A DNA stretch of 64,000 bases from Coffea arabica (taxonomy: Eukaryota > Streptophyta > Magnoliopsida > Gentianales > Rubiaceae), in NCBI RefSeq assembly GCF_036785885.1, contig NC_092320.1:12277557-12341556 (forward strand), in the 5' to 3' direction. The notes under the pieces were generated by a model. The model saw only the letters and a list, made by a program, of their open reading frames with translations, was not told where the DNA came from and made no database searches. Position 1 is the stretch's first letter. Each line of letters begins with the position of its first letter. The translations under genes and the position numbers were made by a program. Of the stretch, positions 1-10,113 are shown in pieces.

Positions 1-1018
1 AAGCTTGGCTCATTCGACTTGAGAAAAATATCCGATGAGCCTGACCTTTCAATGAACAAGTTTGAGTTTGGGCCTAAAAAATAAGTCCGAATTAAATATG
101 AATCGAGTTTGGGTCTCATTAGACTCAAATTCCATACAGGTCCGACCCTTTAATTACATATATGTATATAATATATATAATATGAGTAAATCTTATATAT
201 ATTAATAGTGTATACACTATCACCATTTAATTCATGACACGTGTACAAAAATTGAATATCAAATTCAAATTTTGCATAGTTGTCATTCATCCAATGTTGA
301 CAGTGTATACACTGTCAGTGTAGGAAAGATTAATACATATAATATTTATATTTTGATATATATATATAATTATATATTCAGAAAATATTATTACTAAATA
401 CTAAATATATACAAATTACAAATTACAAAAATACATCCGAAAATTTCTTTACTATCTTTCTTGAGATTCAATATTGATAATGCATAAGTGAAATTCTAAC
501 TTTTCTTATTGGTCAAGTAAATTTTTATATTCGCATAATATTGGTTGATTTCTTTTTTATCTAGAAACACAAATCATCAAGTATGTTTGGATTTAAGTTA
601 CAAGGCTATGAGGAAATTTCAACCTTTAAAGATATATTAGTTTATGACAGCATGTTTTATTACTATTTTTCATGTATTTTGAACGAATTAAATATTGTTG
701 AAAATTTTTTTATATATGTACTTTTTAAGAACTATTACTTGTTCATGTTTTATTTTAATGTTGTAGTCCTATGAATATTATATTAATTTTATAATTTAAT
801 AGTTATACTAATTATATTAAGAAAATTGATGAGTAATAATAAGTGAGTTTGGACTAAACCCGAATAAGGCTTAAAATCTAAATATTTTGTGAGTTGAGTA
901 TGATCTTCACATTTATTAAAGCTAAACTCATGATTTGAAACCCAAAAGTGTCACAAATTAAATGAACTAATCCTAAACGTATAAAAGTCTAGCCCATATG
1001 TCCTGATTGCCAGGCCTA
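1..1018. mobile_element. hAT-like element, right end (left end unclear or outside)
   Basis: The right edge reads TTGCCAGGCCTA at 1007-1018. On the other strand this begins TAGGCCTGGCAA, a form typical of plant hAT termini. Both ends of the stretch are rich in degenerate GAGTTTGG / GGGTCT words, while the middle is very AT-rich. No transposase reading frame is present. The left terminus is not resolved and may lie upstream of base 1, so no target duplication can be tested. A smaller palindromic repeat sits inside at about 188-336. Confidence 0.45.
188..336. repeat. Short palindromic MITE-like repeat with AGTGTATACACT ends
   Basis: The left part carries AATCTT followed by TAGTGTATACACTATCA (about 207-223). 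The right part carries the inverted counterpart GACAGTGTATACACTGTCA with AGATTAAT after it (about 299-335). The two ends are inverted copies around a core that is itself a palindrome, GTGTATACAC. A diverged copy of the same family appears at about 8866-9028. It is non-coding and no transposase was seen; the superfamily is not assigned. Confidence 0.5.
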
Positions 1019-1333
1019 CTGTTAGATCCACTTTTGACAAAATTTTCCTTTGAAGCTCCGCAAGTCTAACCAGAAAATAATTTCAGGTGAAAAATTCCTT
1101 ATGCATGTAAAGTCTGGTAAAGTTCAAAGTATCACTCTAAAGTTTGCATCGTCCTTGATCAATTTAGGCTAGCAACATACAGGGTTGATGCCGAGCTGGT
1201 CAATATAATGCATGTTCAATGCATTTCTTGAAAAATGGACCGGTGGTAAGACTACGTTAGACTTTACATTAAAAAATTACTCCTATCTATGGACCAAGCC
1301 AGACACTTTGACTCTGCCAAACTGGAAATTTCC

Positions 1334-1621
1334 CTAAGAACTGGCAACGAGAAGAGCCACCATCGTTTTCTGAAGAGCGATTACAATAATAATAAGGGAG
1401 CAAGAAACGTAGCATTGCAGCCGATTTACGTTCCTTAACTCAGGTACGTACCATGGTTGAAGAGCGAAAAAGAGGCAGCCAATTGTGATCATTAAACTGG
1501 TCAAACGAAAACGGAAGTCAGACGCGGCAATTGAACTAAGAAGATATGTTTTAGAGCCTTGAGATTTTTCTTCGTCTCCTTTTTTGACCCTGTTCACTGG
1601 ATCTGCGCTTTTGCCTTTCAT
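1334..1621 (-). CDS. Unrecognised 95-residue ORF with two predicted membrane segments (doubtful)
   Basis: An ATG-to-stop frame with a basic, polar N-terminal third (about residues 1-40) is followed by two hydrophobic stretches at about residues 41-55 and 71-93. I do not recognise the family. The composition is more protein-like than most of the surrounding AT-rich frames, because there is a charged head and clear hydrophobic blocks. No promoter or splice context supports it. It could be an exon or remnant of a small membrane protein gene, or chance. Confidence 0.2.
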   Translation of the reverse strand: MKGKSADPVNRVKKGDEEKSQGSKTYLLSSIAASDFRFRLTSLMITIGCLFFALQPWYVPELRNVNRLQCYVSCSLIIIVIALQKTMVALLVASS

Positions 1622-3001
1622 AAACTGTTATTTTCAAGCCCATTACCTCATTGTAATCTCAGATAATGACTCATAAAATACCAGCTACATTCTTTCGACT
1701 AAAAGGCAGCTGATTTTCAAGTCAAAATACAACAGAAGGACACATGGCATCCGATGCTGCATGGTTCTCTTTCTCTTGGCGAAAAGTATTTGGGCTGCAT
1801 TTGTTTACTGGCCGTTATAACGTAAAAATTATTAGCAGTTAAAGTACTGCAAATTTAAAGCTAGGTTAAATTACTTTGATTGCAACCATAATACCCTTTT
1901 TTATTTATCAGGAAAAATTAAACTGCAGCAGATATTTAATCATCAGTAGAATTTGTTTTCTTAGTAATCACTTCCCGTTTATTAGGAGCACATGCAGTTT
2001 TTGGGCATAGCCCATCAAAAGAACAGAAGGCCTAGAAACAAATGGGGGAAAATAAATAATGTGAGTTTCTGACCAAAAAAAAAAAATCATCAATTGCAAT
2101 AGGGAAAATAATATTAAAAATCATCCGGATCCGATTCATTTATTTACTCAAGAAAACCATTTTGAAATATTGGTGCGGTTCCGCGAGATCCATTCTGTTA
2201 ATTTGACAGCCTGGATTAGAGATCAGAATATATGGTTGCAAGGGTATGGTGGAGTGGTTAATTATTCCTGCACATGGTCGCTCTGGGCTTTTCTGACCAA
2301 ATACCGTTGGATTCTCAGAATTCCCAGCCACTCGCCCCACTAATTAATTGAGTCGTTCATTATTAAACATTTCTAATTATATTTTCCTCTTGTAATTTGC
2401 TTTACATTTTTTTTTCCTTTAAAATAACTATAACTATAACCAAACATTAACAGTACACGACTTGACTAATTTGCCATTGGATGATGCTGTGTTGTATATG
2501 CTTTACAAATTTGACATAAATTGCATCAGTACAATGGATGCATGGTCCGGGAAATGTCTCAATTCTTCGTAGTTTTCCATACAAACACGCTTAGATCTCC
2601 CATTATTATGTATTGTCGAAAGAATTATATTTTTTGAAAACAAAGGTTTATTATAATACTTTTTAATATGTGATGTATGTGAATTTCAAAAAAAATATTT
2701 TCGAAAAGCTCAAAATATTTTCTCAATAAAATGGCAATCCAAACAAGCTCAATTCTAGCTTCTTCTTTTTTTTTTTTTTTTTTAAGCATGCATAGCAACA
2801 CTTAAACAGACGGAAGTGGGAAACAGAGGGACTACACAGCTGGGAAGTCAAGCTTGTTTGTCTTCGAGAACTTTAAGCCCCGTCTAGTGGCAGAGTGGCG
2901 GTTGCATGTCCAAAATTCTGAATTTTCTGGAGAAAACATAGTGAATTGGTTTTTTTTTTTTAATAATAATGGGAATAGCGGAGGCTCCTACCACTTGGCC
3001 C
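1622..3001. other. Intergenic, no gene seen
   Basis: AT-rich non-coding DNA. A poly-T tract lies near 2765-2783. About 2610-2752 looks like a degenerate copy of the small MITE family whose ends read TTGTTTGGATTG, with the right end GGCAATCCAAACAAGC at about 2734. No splice-consistent coding exons were recognised on either strand. Confidence 0.5.
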
Positions 3002-3642
3002 TAGACTGGTCACAGAATCATCGATTCCGATTTAAAAATCAATAATTCTGATTTTTTGAAGGTTACGATTATAATTCTTGAATCTTCGATTTTGATTACA
3101 GTTTCATTTTTTTTCCGATTATTTTTTTAATCATGCTTAAACACTTTGTTTGTTATAAAATTGATTCTAAGAAAAAATAACAATAAATGTTAATAAAAAA
3201 GGAAAGAAAGAACTTTATTGTATCATCGTGTACAAGGAAAAGAAAAATTGATGCAAATTTTATTTTAAAAAATTCTCATCGTCGATTAGATTTTGTTTGT
3301 TCTGGATTTAAATTAGTCATTTGATATAAACTTACTAATAGAATGGAATAATGGGTTGTTGGGCTAAAATTGGAGATGTTGGTATTATATACTAACCATT
3401 GATATGATATCGAATTCTAAATTGGTCAAATATATTTAAATAGCAAATATTTTTTTAGACGATTTGAACGGATCATAAATCATCGGTCATGATTCCGGTT
3501 CGAAAACCTAAATATAAATCTTTAATCATAATGATTATGGTTCCGATTTCAATTTTCAAAATATGTTTTCGATGCCAATTCAACAAATTGCTAAGTTAGT
3601 TTCAATCCAATCTCGATTTAAACCTACAACGTAGCCACCCTA
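3002..3642. mobile_element. Degenerate hAT-like non-autonomous element
   Basis: The left end reads TAGACTGGTCACAGAATC; the right end, on the minus strand, reads TAGGGTGGCTACGTTGTAG. Both fit weakly conserved hAT termini starting TAG. Sub-terminal regions repeat words such as ATCGATTCCGATT and GATTCCGGTTCG. The flanking octamers CTTGGCCC (2994-3001) and TTTGGCGG (3643-3650) match at 5 of 8 positions, which would be an eroded 8-bp target duplication. No coding capacity. Confidence 0.45.
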
Positions 3643-4119
3643 TTTGGCGGCCCACGTGTCCATGCAATTGGGGGTGAGTTCTATAATTTTGACCTGCGAG
3701 AAATCTTTGAACGCGTGAATTCAAAGATTCAATAGTTCTTGGATCGTATCAATGTGTGGTCAGCAGTATCAACAGAACCAGTTATCGTTTCCTTTTCATT
3801 TGACTTTATCATTAGATGCTACTTTTTTTTTTTTTTTAATTTCTCCCAGAAGAATTTGTGATATATCGAATATGGAATACGACTATTAGCATGAAAAATA
3901 CCTTATTGAATAGAAATATGGAACATCTCTTGACCATCCATCAAGTCATATTTAATAATGAGATGAGAAAAACATTTCAACCAAAGTTAATTTCTGTTCC
4001 AGTATTAGGCATCCGAAGAAAGAAAGCCCTCAAGGCTCTACTTCCTCGACTCTTCTCCCTCTCCCTAACTAAAGCCGATGTAGAGCATATCCTCTGACGT
4101 ACAACTACTTGACGAAATA
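3643..4119. other. Intergenic, no gene seen
   Basis: AT-rich spacer between two transposon copies, with a poly-T tract near 3823-3838. Short overlapping frames on both strands at about 3860-4165 partly run into the neighbouring MITE and look like chance. Confidence 0.4.
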
Positions 4120-4467
4120 CTCCCTTCCTTTTTTTATAACTGACGTTTAAGGTTTTGCACACCAATTAAGAAAAGTTTTTCATTATTTAAATCTACACAC
4201 TACTTTCCTTTTGTATCCTCATTAATTATCCAATTCACTCATGTTTTCTCTCACTATAGTATTAAATGGTGCTGTTTTACTAGGCCAAAAGCAAAGAGAG
4301 AAGTAAAAATTACTAGGAGTAGTAATTAAGAGCCCTGTATTGGTAGAAAGAGATAAAATGGTAAAATTGTGAAAAAATAATTAATGCTGCATGGGAATAA
4401 TATAATGACAGATAAAAGTACTTAAGAGCAAATTTCTTGAACGTCAGTTATAAAAAAAGAGAGGGAG
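4120..4467. mobile_element. Stowaway-type (Tc1/mariner) MITE, 348 bp
   Basis: The element starts CTCCCTTCCTTTTTTTATAA and ends, on the minus strand, CTCCCTCTCTTTTTTTATAA. The sub-terminal ACTGACGTT motif is inverted at the other end as AACGTCAGT. It is flanked by TA on both sides (4118-4119 and 4468-4469), the Stowaway target duplication. The CTCCCT-type terminus is the Stowaway hallmark. Non-coding, AT-rich interior. Confidence 0.8.
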
Positions 4468-4469
4468 TA

Positions 4470-5675
4470 TATAATATAACTGGATGCTTGGAACCTGCAG
4501 TTGCAATTATACATCTAGAGGTTAGTTGGAAGTTCGGAATACAAACGTAGGTGGATGTTGGCCGATAAGAATGTAAATGAAGAGTGCCCAACCAATTGGT
4601 TGATAGCAAGATGACAAAATATTGAGCGGTATATTTCACCGCCTTTGTGACCAACAAAAACGTTTGCCGTCTCCCAACGAATAAACAAGAAATAGTTCCT
4701 TTTTCTTTGAAGGAAATAAACAAGAAAAAAGTTGTTTTCAAGAATTTAGACTTGCGTGAACATCTATTAAAGATGCCCTTCTACGGGGGCACTCCTTTAA
4801 CGTATGGCTGATAATGCTAAGGAATCCCGCGGGACAAGCAGCTCTGTATAATGCAAGACAAATGTTCCGGCAAGCATCACTATCAATTTCGAAAACCCAT
4901 TTTTGATTTGAAGAAGCATAATAAAACTTTAAAATAATTCCTAGTAGTTAAGGGCCCAAGGTTATTGTTTTCACGCCCAAGAGAGCTAATTGGTTACCGT
5001 TCAGAAGAGGTTTTAGATTCAAATTTCTTTTCTTTTTTTTTCATTTTTTTAATTTTACCTCTTTTTTTTTTTTTCTTTGGTTGATAAAGGAATCTGCAGT
5101 CGTTACTCTAGAGTACGCGCCGGATAATTCCACCATTTATTTACAAGAAAAAAAGGAATTTTTAAAGATAGGTCACTGTATTCAAAAAGGTGAACACTTG
5201 TTCACCATTTTTTAAAGAAATGGTTGCATGTCAAGACGAAACCCTTTACCACGTAGTCTTACATTAATAACTAGACACTCTTGCCGTTCATGATTTTGAT
5301 GAGCTTTATGGACTTGGAAGGATCTTTATGAACCGAAGACACAAGATGTTACTTACTCAATCAGCCAAAAGCAAACCCCAAGAAGAAACAAAAGATGGGG
5401 GTACTGGTTGCTGCTGGACGTTCTATCCAAGAAGTACGACTAAGAGTTAATATTGCTATTTTGCTGCGTTCCAAGCCAAATATTGAAAGCATCAAGCATA
5501 TGAAAATATAAGAAAATTTGCAGCAGCAAAAGGCAGTTCAATCTTCCATTTTTTTGGTAAAAAAGAGAAAAAAAAAAAAAAAAGGAGACTTACGGAACTA
5601 CGTAAACTTAATCAGAAATGGTAATTCGATGCATCTTAATAGAATGCACCAAAAGTTTAAAGAAGACAAATTTGG
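4470..5675. other. Intergenic, no gene seen
   Basis: AT-rich spacer with poly-T and poly-A tracts (about 5033-5078 and 5568-5583). Short open frames are present but lack recognisable domains. About 4960-5045 has a weak tRNA-like look (GAGCTAATTGGTTACC, then GGTTTTAGATTCAAAT, then a T tract), which could be a SINE relic but is not strong enough to call. Confidence 0.4.
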
Positions 5676-5818
5676 TTGTGTTTGGATTGCATTTTCCATG
5701 ATTTTTCATGGAAAAAATACTGTAGCGATTTGATGTATGTGAGGGAAAAATGTAATAGATAAATTTGATCACGAAAAACAACGTAATTTTCCGACGAAAA
5801 ACTGCAATTCAAACAAGG
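5676..5818. mobile_element. Small MITE with TTGTTTGGATTGCA-type inverted ends
   Basis: The left end TTGTGTTTGGATTGCATTTT matches the reverse complement of the right end, TTGTTTGAATTGCAGTTTTT. The length is about 143 bp with no coding capacity. Related or degenerate copies are seen at about 2610-2752, 6363-6528, 37520-37660, 50155-50315 and 51036-51110, so this is a family amplified locally or genome-wide. The target duplication is not clear here. Confidence 0.6.
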
Positions 5819-6362
5819 CCACATCATCCATTTTTATTGTCGCGATACAGGAATGCACTAAAACAGCGCAATTCCTGGTAGCAATCTTCGTCAATAGAAT
5901 AATAATAGGATTTTAAGAACCATGGTGTCCAAGTATATATTCTTCTAAAATACAAAGCTCGTTAATTGATTTTTTTAGGTTTTGTTTCTGTTTGTTCCTC
6001 TGCGCTTCTCAAAACTAGTAGTCATACGCGGACCGAAAAATGGAGTTTAATCAAATTTCTAAAATAGCAGTAGATATTCCTTTATCAGCAGTTAATATCT
6101 GGCCGACATAATTGAAAATCGGCCAAACATGGGACAAATTATATCTGGCAATGCTCCAACCAGTGCTTCACCATCCATGTCCTCACAAAGAAGTTGGATA
6201 GAGCATTCTTCCGAGTTTTAAAATTTTCTAGAAGAAGAGTAGCCGTTCAAATTGGTGGTCTTGTGAGTTGTGGGGTCTTGTGGCTGATGGGATTCCACAT
6301 TTTTCATATCATTTGCAACATGAATGCTGGCGGTTCTGCGCAATTAACCATCATGATATCGG

Positions 6363-6528
6363 GTTTGTTTGGATTGTGTTTTATTTCCCCAATTTTATCT
6401 GCTTACATCATCATTACAATTTTCAATACACCTTTTTATTTTTCTAATTATCTTTTTATCTCACACATATCACATCACAAAAAGTGCTACAATAAAAATA
6501 TTCCAAATAAAACACAATCCAAACAAAC
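6363..6528. mobile_element. Foldback MITE, 166 bp, 24-bp perfect terminal inverted repeats
   Basis: Bases 6363-6386 (GTTTGTTTGGATTGTG...) and 6505-6528 are perfect inverted copies over 24 bp. Flanking nonamers TGATATCGG (6354-6362) and TGATAATGG (6529-6537) agree at 7 of 9 positions, suggesting a 9-bp target duplication as in Mutator-like elements. The interior is AT-rich and non-coding. The open frames crossing it are accidental. Confidence 0.7.
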
Positions 6529-6537
6529 TGATAATGG

Positions 6538-8383
6538 ATGTGATTACAATTGTGTTTGGATTGGGTCATTATGTACAAATTCTCTTTCACCCTTCTAACG
6601 GGACAAGGGTGAGATTTAAGAAATCGAAAAGGAAAATGACGATTTTTATTTATCCTTATGTATAAATGTTATTCGATTCATGATATAAATGTATTTTTTA
6701 ATTTTCTTTTATGTTTATCGTCGCCTTTATTTTTTTTTATATGACATACATCATATTATATAAAATAAAAAGCTACTCTACAGTGTTTTTTCTAAATAAT
6801 TTCTATCCAAAAACATACTAGATGGACAAAAAAGGATGGGAGGGATAATTCTCATGAGTAAACTATTTCAGCCATCTTTGAATACACGAATTCACTCGTA
6901 ACGCGTGATAATTGTAAATTTCTTCGGGGATTAGTTGAAGTGCTTCGTAATGGTTACATTATTATTATCTTTTAAGCTAAATTCAATTGAAGGGAAGACG
7001 AGACTTTCAACCCATTGCCCAGGCCATGTTAGCCATGCGCCCATTTAGGCATGTATTTCATAAGAGATGTGCAAGACAAAACCTTTTCATTTTTTCCTTG
7101 GGTTTGTTCAGCCAATAATAATATATGTTAGAAAAACCAAAGCTTTGGTTAAACTCCGGGACCACTATCCAAACGTTCAAGGCAATAATTAAAGAAAAAG
7201 AATCTAGGGTCCACTTAAATTGTTTATTTTTTGAGTAGTAATCTAAAATTTTATTAATTATTTTTATTAAAATATTGTTGTTTGTACAAATTTATTTATA
7301 TTTTTCAAAGCAATCCCTTTGCCCCTTTCCCCTGCTACCGATCTCCACTATTGAACGTATTATTATTATATTTTTTTTTTGTATTTTCGAGTGTTATTCT
7401 AGATAGTATATTAAATAAAGTTTATTTTTGTTGAAACAAACCATATTAACAGATTTTTATTCTTTGTTTGCAAGGAAAAAAATGGAAAAGTGAAGAAAAG
7501 TTAATTATTTTGTCCTTTATATACGTTTAATTAGGAGGTAAAGTTGAAAAATTTTGTTGCAGGGTCTTACATTTTCATGTATTTTGTATCTTGCAAAATT
7601 TGCATAATTTTAAAGCAAAATAGTTAGTTCAATAAAAGAATTTGCTCCTAACTATTACTAACTTTCTAATTTCCCTTGAAATTTTTATGGATGACTAAAT
7701 GCATAATGACAAATAAATTTTGTTTTCTTTACCTTGCTTTCGGATGCTTCACTTTCTCGCAAAAACTTTCCATCTATTCAAGTGACAACAAAAAATTAGA
7801 CCCATGTAACCTTCGAGGTTCTTGTAAACCATAAAATATCAATTACTGTGCAGTACATTTTTCTTTATTGTACAAAGTTGACTTTGAATGGTTAAAAGCA
7901 CAAAATTTCAATCTCAGTTCTTATTTTCATTCCTTAGTCTTGCTGATTATATGCAAGCACAAAACTGCTGAAAATGTTTGTTCCTTGAGTCCGACGTAGG
8001 ATTGTACTAATTTCAAGACGCAATTCGCATCAAATTAAAATTAGCCTCGGGAACTCATATAGCGAATTCGTAATTAAAAAAAAAAAAAAAAAGTCTCTCA
8101 TACACCAATTTTCTTGGTATCGTTTAGTCGTAAAACCACGTGTCCCAGAACGAGTGGTACGCAAACCACCGCCACCACCACGCGATCACGTATGACCGCA
8201 CGAGATGCATGAGGGCATTTTCTGCCCATTATTCTTCAGTACAATGAGACAGAAAAGAGCATTTCTGAAAGAAAAAAAAAATAAAAAAGAAGACAGAAAA
8301 GGGCATTTCTGATATTCAACAACTTGAAAAAAAAATTGAAAGAGAGTAATCATAGTACTTAGCATACTTCTACTGCTGCTAAA
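6538..8383. other. Intergenic, no gene seen
   Basis: AT-rich non-coding DNA with poly-A and poly-T tracts (for example 8074-8091). No recognisable coding exons or RNA genes were found on either strand. Confidence 0.5.
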
Positions 8384-8605
8384 TAGTTGTCAAAATTGCG
8401 ATGCAGATCGTAGGATCCTACGATCCGGATAATCAAAATCGATCCGGATCGTATTCAGAGTCGCAAATCATATTAATCTATGTAGAATCGCGTAGGATCG
8501 TAGTAGGATCGCTTAGGATAGTACGATCTTACAATTTTTTGTAAATTTGTGAAATACGAGACTCCATTTTGCAAGTAAATGAAAATATTTGTGATATATT
8601 TGTAA

Positions 8606-9313
8606 GGGGAAATGATCGATTCCATCATTCACATTTCACAAAAATATTCTTTTCGTCCCTCACTTTTAAAATGAAGCAATTTCATCATTGACATTTAAAA
8701 ACTAAAATTATTACATCCCTGAACCCAAATTTCAATCTGAATCAAACCACCAATCAACCTGATTATAAATTTTGGGAGTGTAATTGGTAGATCACTTGGT
8801 TAACTCAACTTGATATTCATGTAAAATTTAATAAATCTAAAAATAAAAAAAAAATTATAATATAAAAAAGAAAGATTAATTTTTTCTACATTATCATTGT
8901 ATACACTGACGGTTTTATATACCGCCATATCATTTTAATTTTAATTTAAACACCAAATTTTATATTTATGATACACATATAGATTCGCAAGCGGATATAC
9001 TAATGGTGCAAGAAAAGATTTATAAAAAAAAAACTCTACTATTTCAAGACAAAGAATGGCCTTTTATGTTATAATTTTTTTTTGGGTTAATAAATGTCAT
9101 GTGAATACGATGAAGTTGACCGAATGATCTATCAATTCTATTTTTGAAATTTATTAATAGGTTATTAGATGGTTTGACTCAGATTGAAAATTAAGTTCAG
9201 GAATGTAATAGCTTTAATTTTTAAATGTTAGGGACGAATTTGCTTCATTTTAAAAGTGAGGGACGAAAAGAATATTTTTGTAAAATGTGAGGGATGAAAC
9301 ATGTCATTTTCCC
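8606..9313. mobile_element. Mutator-like MITE, 708 bp, nested in the hAT-like element
   Basis: Starts GGGGAAATGAT and ends, reversed, GGGAAAATGACATG. The inverted homology continues inward: CACATTTCACAAAAATATTC (8630-8649) against its inverted partner near 9267-9292, and then words around GTCCCTCACTTTTAAAATG. The flanking 9-mers TATTTGTAA (8597-8605 and 9314-9322) are identical, giving a perfect 9-bp target duplication, the hallmark length for Mutator-like elements. Inside it, about 8866-9028, is a diverged copy of the TGTATACACTGAC repeat family also seen at 188-336. Confidence 0.8.
8866..9028. repeat. Diverged palindromic repeat nested inside the MITE
   Basis: AGATTAATTTTTTCTAC followed by ATTGTATACACTGACGG at the left resembles the inverted right part, AAATCTTTTCTTGCACC with GTATATCCGCTTGCG. 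It shares the AGATTAAT and TGTATACACTG words with the element at 188-336. The ends are eroded, so limits are approximate. Confidence 0.4.
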
Positions 9314-9436
9314 TATTTGTAATTTATCAAAGAATTACAGCCTTTAATTGCAATTAGGAGCTTTTGGTAGAATCCTACTATCCGATTCCGTGAAACTAAT
9401 ATCGATCCTACGTAGGATCCCGATTTTACAAACCTT

Positions 9437-10113
9437 GTGCTAAAATCCAAATAGAAAAAAAAACAATTTTTTAATTTTTAACCCAAAAAAAATCCATGCA
9501 TTAATTAGTCAATCTAAAAATTATAAACAAAACAAACCCATCACCCGGTCCAGTCCCGAGGCAAGCAGGCAGGATTGAAATTTGGAAGTCTTCGTCTTGC
9601 AGTTCCTCCTTCGTCCTCCCCCTTCCCTTTCCCTTTCATTAATTTCATTTAACCATGGTTAAGATGTGTTAGGTGGGTTTGACCAGTCTGGTTTGGCAGG
9701 CTGTTTAATTTTTTTTTTAATTTTCTTTTATTTTCCCCATTGCTTGTCTCTCGCTTGCGTTGGTTGTCCATATAAAGTCAGCTCCCTTTCTCATTTCCCA
9801 CATTATTAGATAGTAGTAATTTGGACGGGCAGTTCTCGCCAAACCTCACCAATTTTCACCAACCCCCCTAAAGCAATCTGACCTGCGAGAAAATTTAGCA
9901 AAAGCAGCTTGATTTTTTCAGCTAAGCATTCAAAATTTTGATATATTCGTCGATTTAACTCCTACCCAGTTGAGAAAATTCCAGTTTCGGTGGGGAAAAC
10001 TCAAGTTTTCCTCACTTTTGTAGCATTTCTTGAACTGGGTCTGCCTGGCCGGCGAAAAAGTTGGAATTTTTTTCTTTTAAAGTTAGTTTTAGCTTCCACC
10101 CAGTCGAGAGGAG
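9437..10113 (+). promoter_or_regulatory. Promoter and 5' leader of the P450 reductase gene
   Basis: A TATA box candidate, TATAAAG, lies at 9771-9777 and is followed by a pyrimidine-rich stretch, placing transcription start near 9800 and a 5' leader of roughly 300 bases. The leader is C/T-rich (for example CCAAACCTCACCAATTTTCACC) as is common in strongly expressed plant genes. The start site itself cannot be read from sequence. Confidence 0.5.

Larger units (their letters stand above)
8384..9436. mobile_element. hAT-like non-autonomous element, host of a nested MITE
   Basis: The left end reads TAGTTGTCAAAATTGCGATG and the reversed right end reads AAGGTTTGTAAAATCGGGAT, an imperfect inverted pair. 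Next to each end are repeated GATCGTAGGATCC / CGATCCTACG words. The flanking octamers CTGCTAAA (8376-8383) and GTGCTAAA (9437-9444) match at 7 of 8 positions, as expected of an 8-bp hAT duplication. About 345 bp of host element remains around the insertion at 8606-9313. No transposase frame. Confidence 0.65.

Noticed and set aside
4960-5045. tRNA-like words (GAGCTAATTGGTTACC, GGTTTTAGATTCAAAT)
   Set aside because: They do not fold into a tRNA cloverleaf, the B box is poor and no flanking duplication was found; a SINE relic is possible but unsupported.
6194-6665. Two overlapping plus-strand frames of about 100-134 codons
   Set aside because: Both run through the 166-bp foldback MITE and consist of transposon sequence; no domain.
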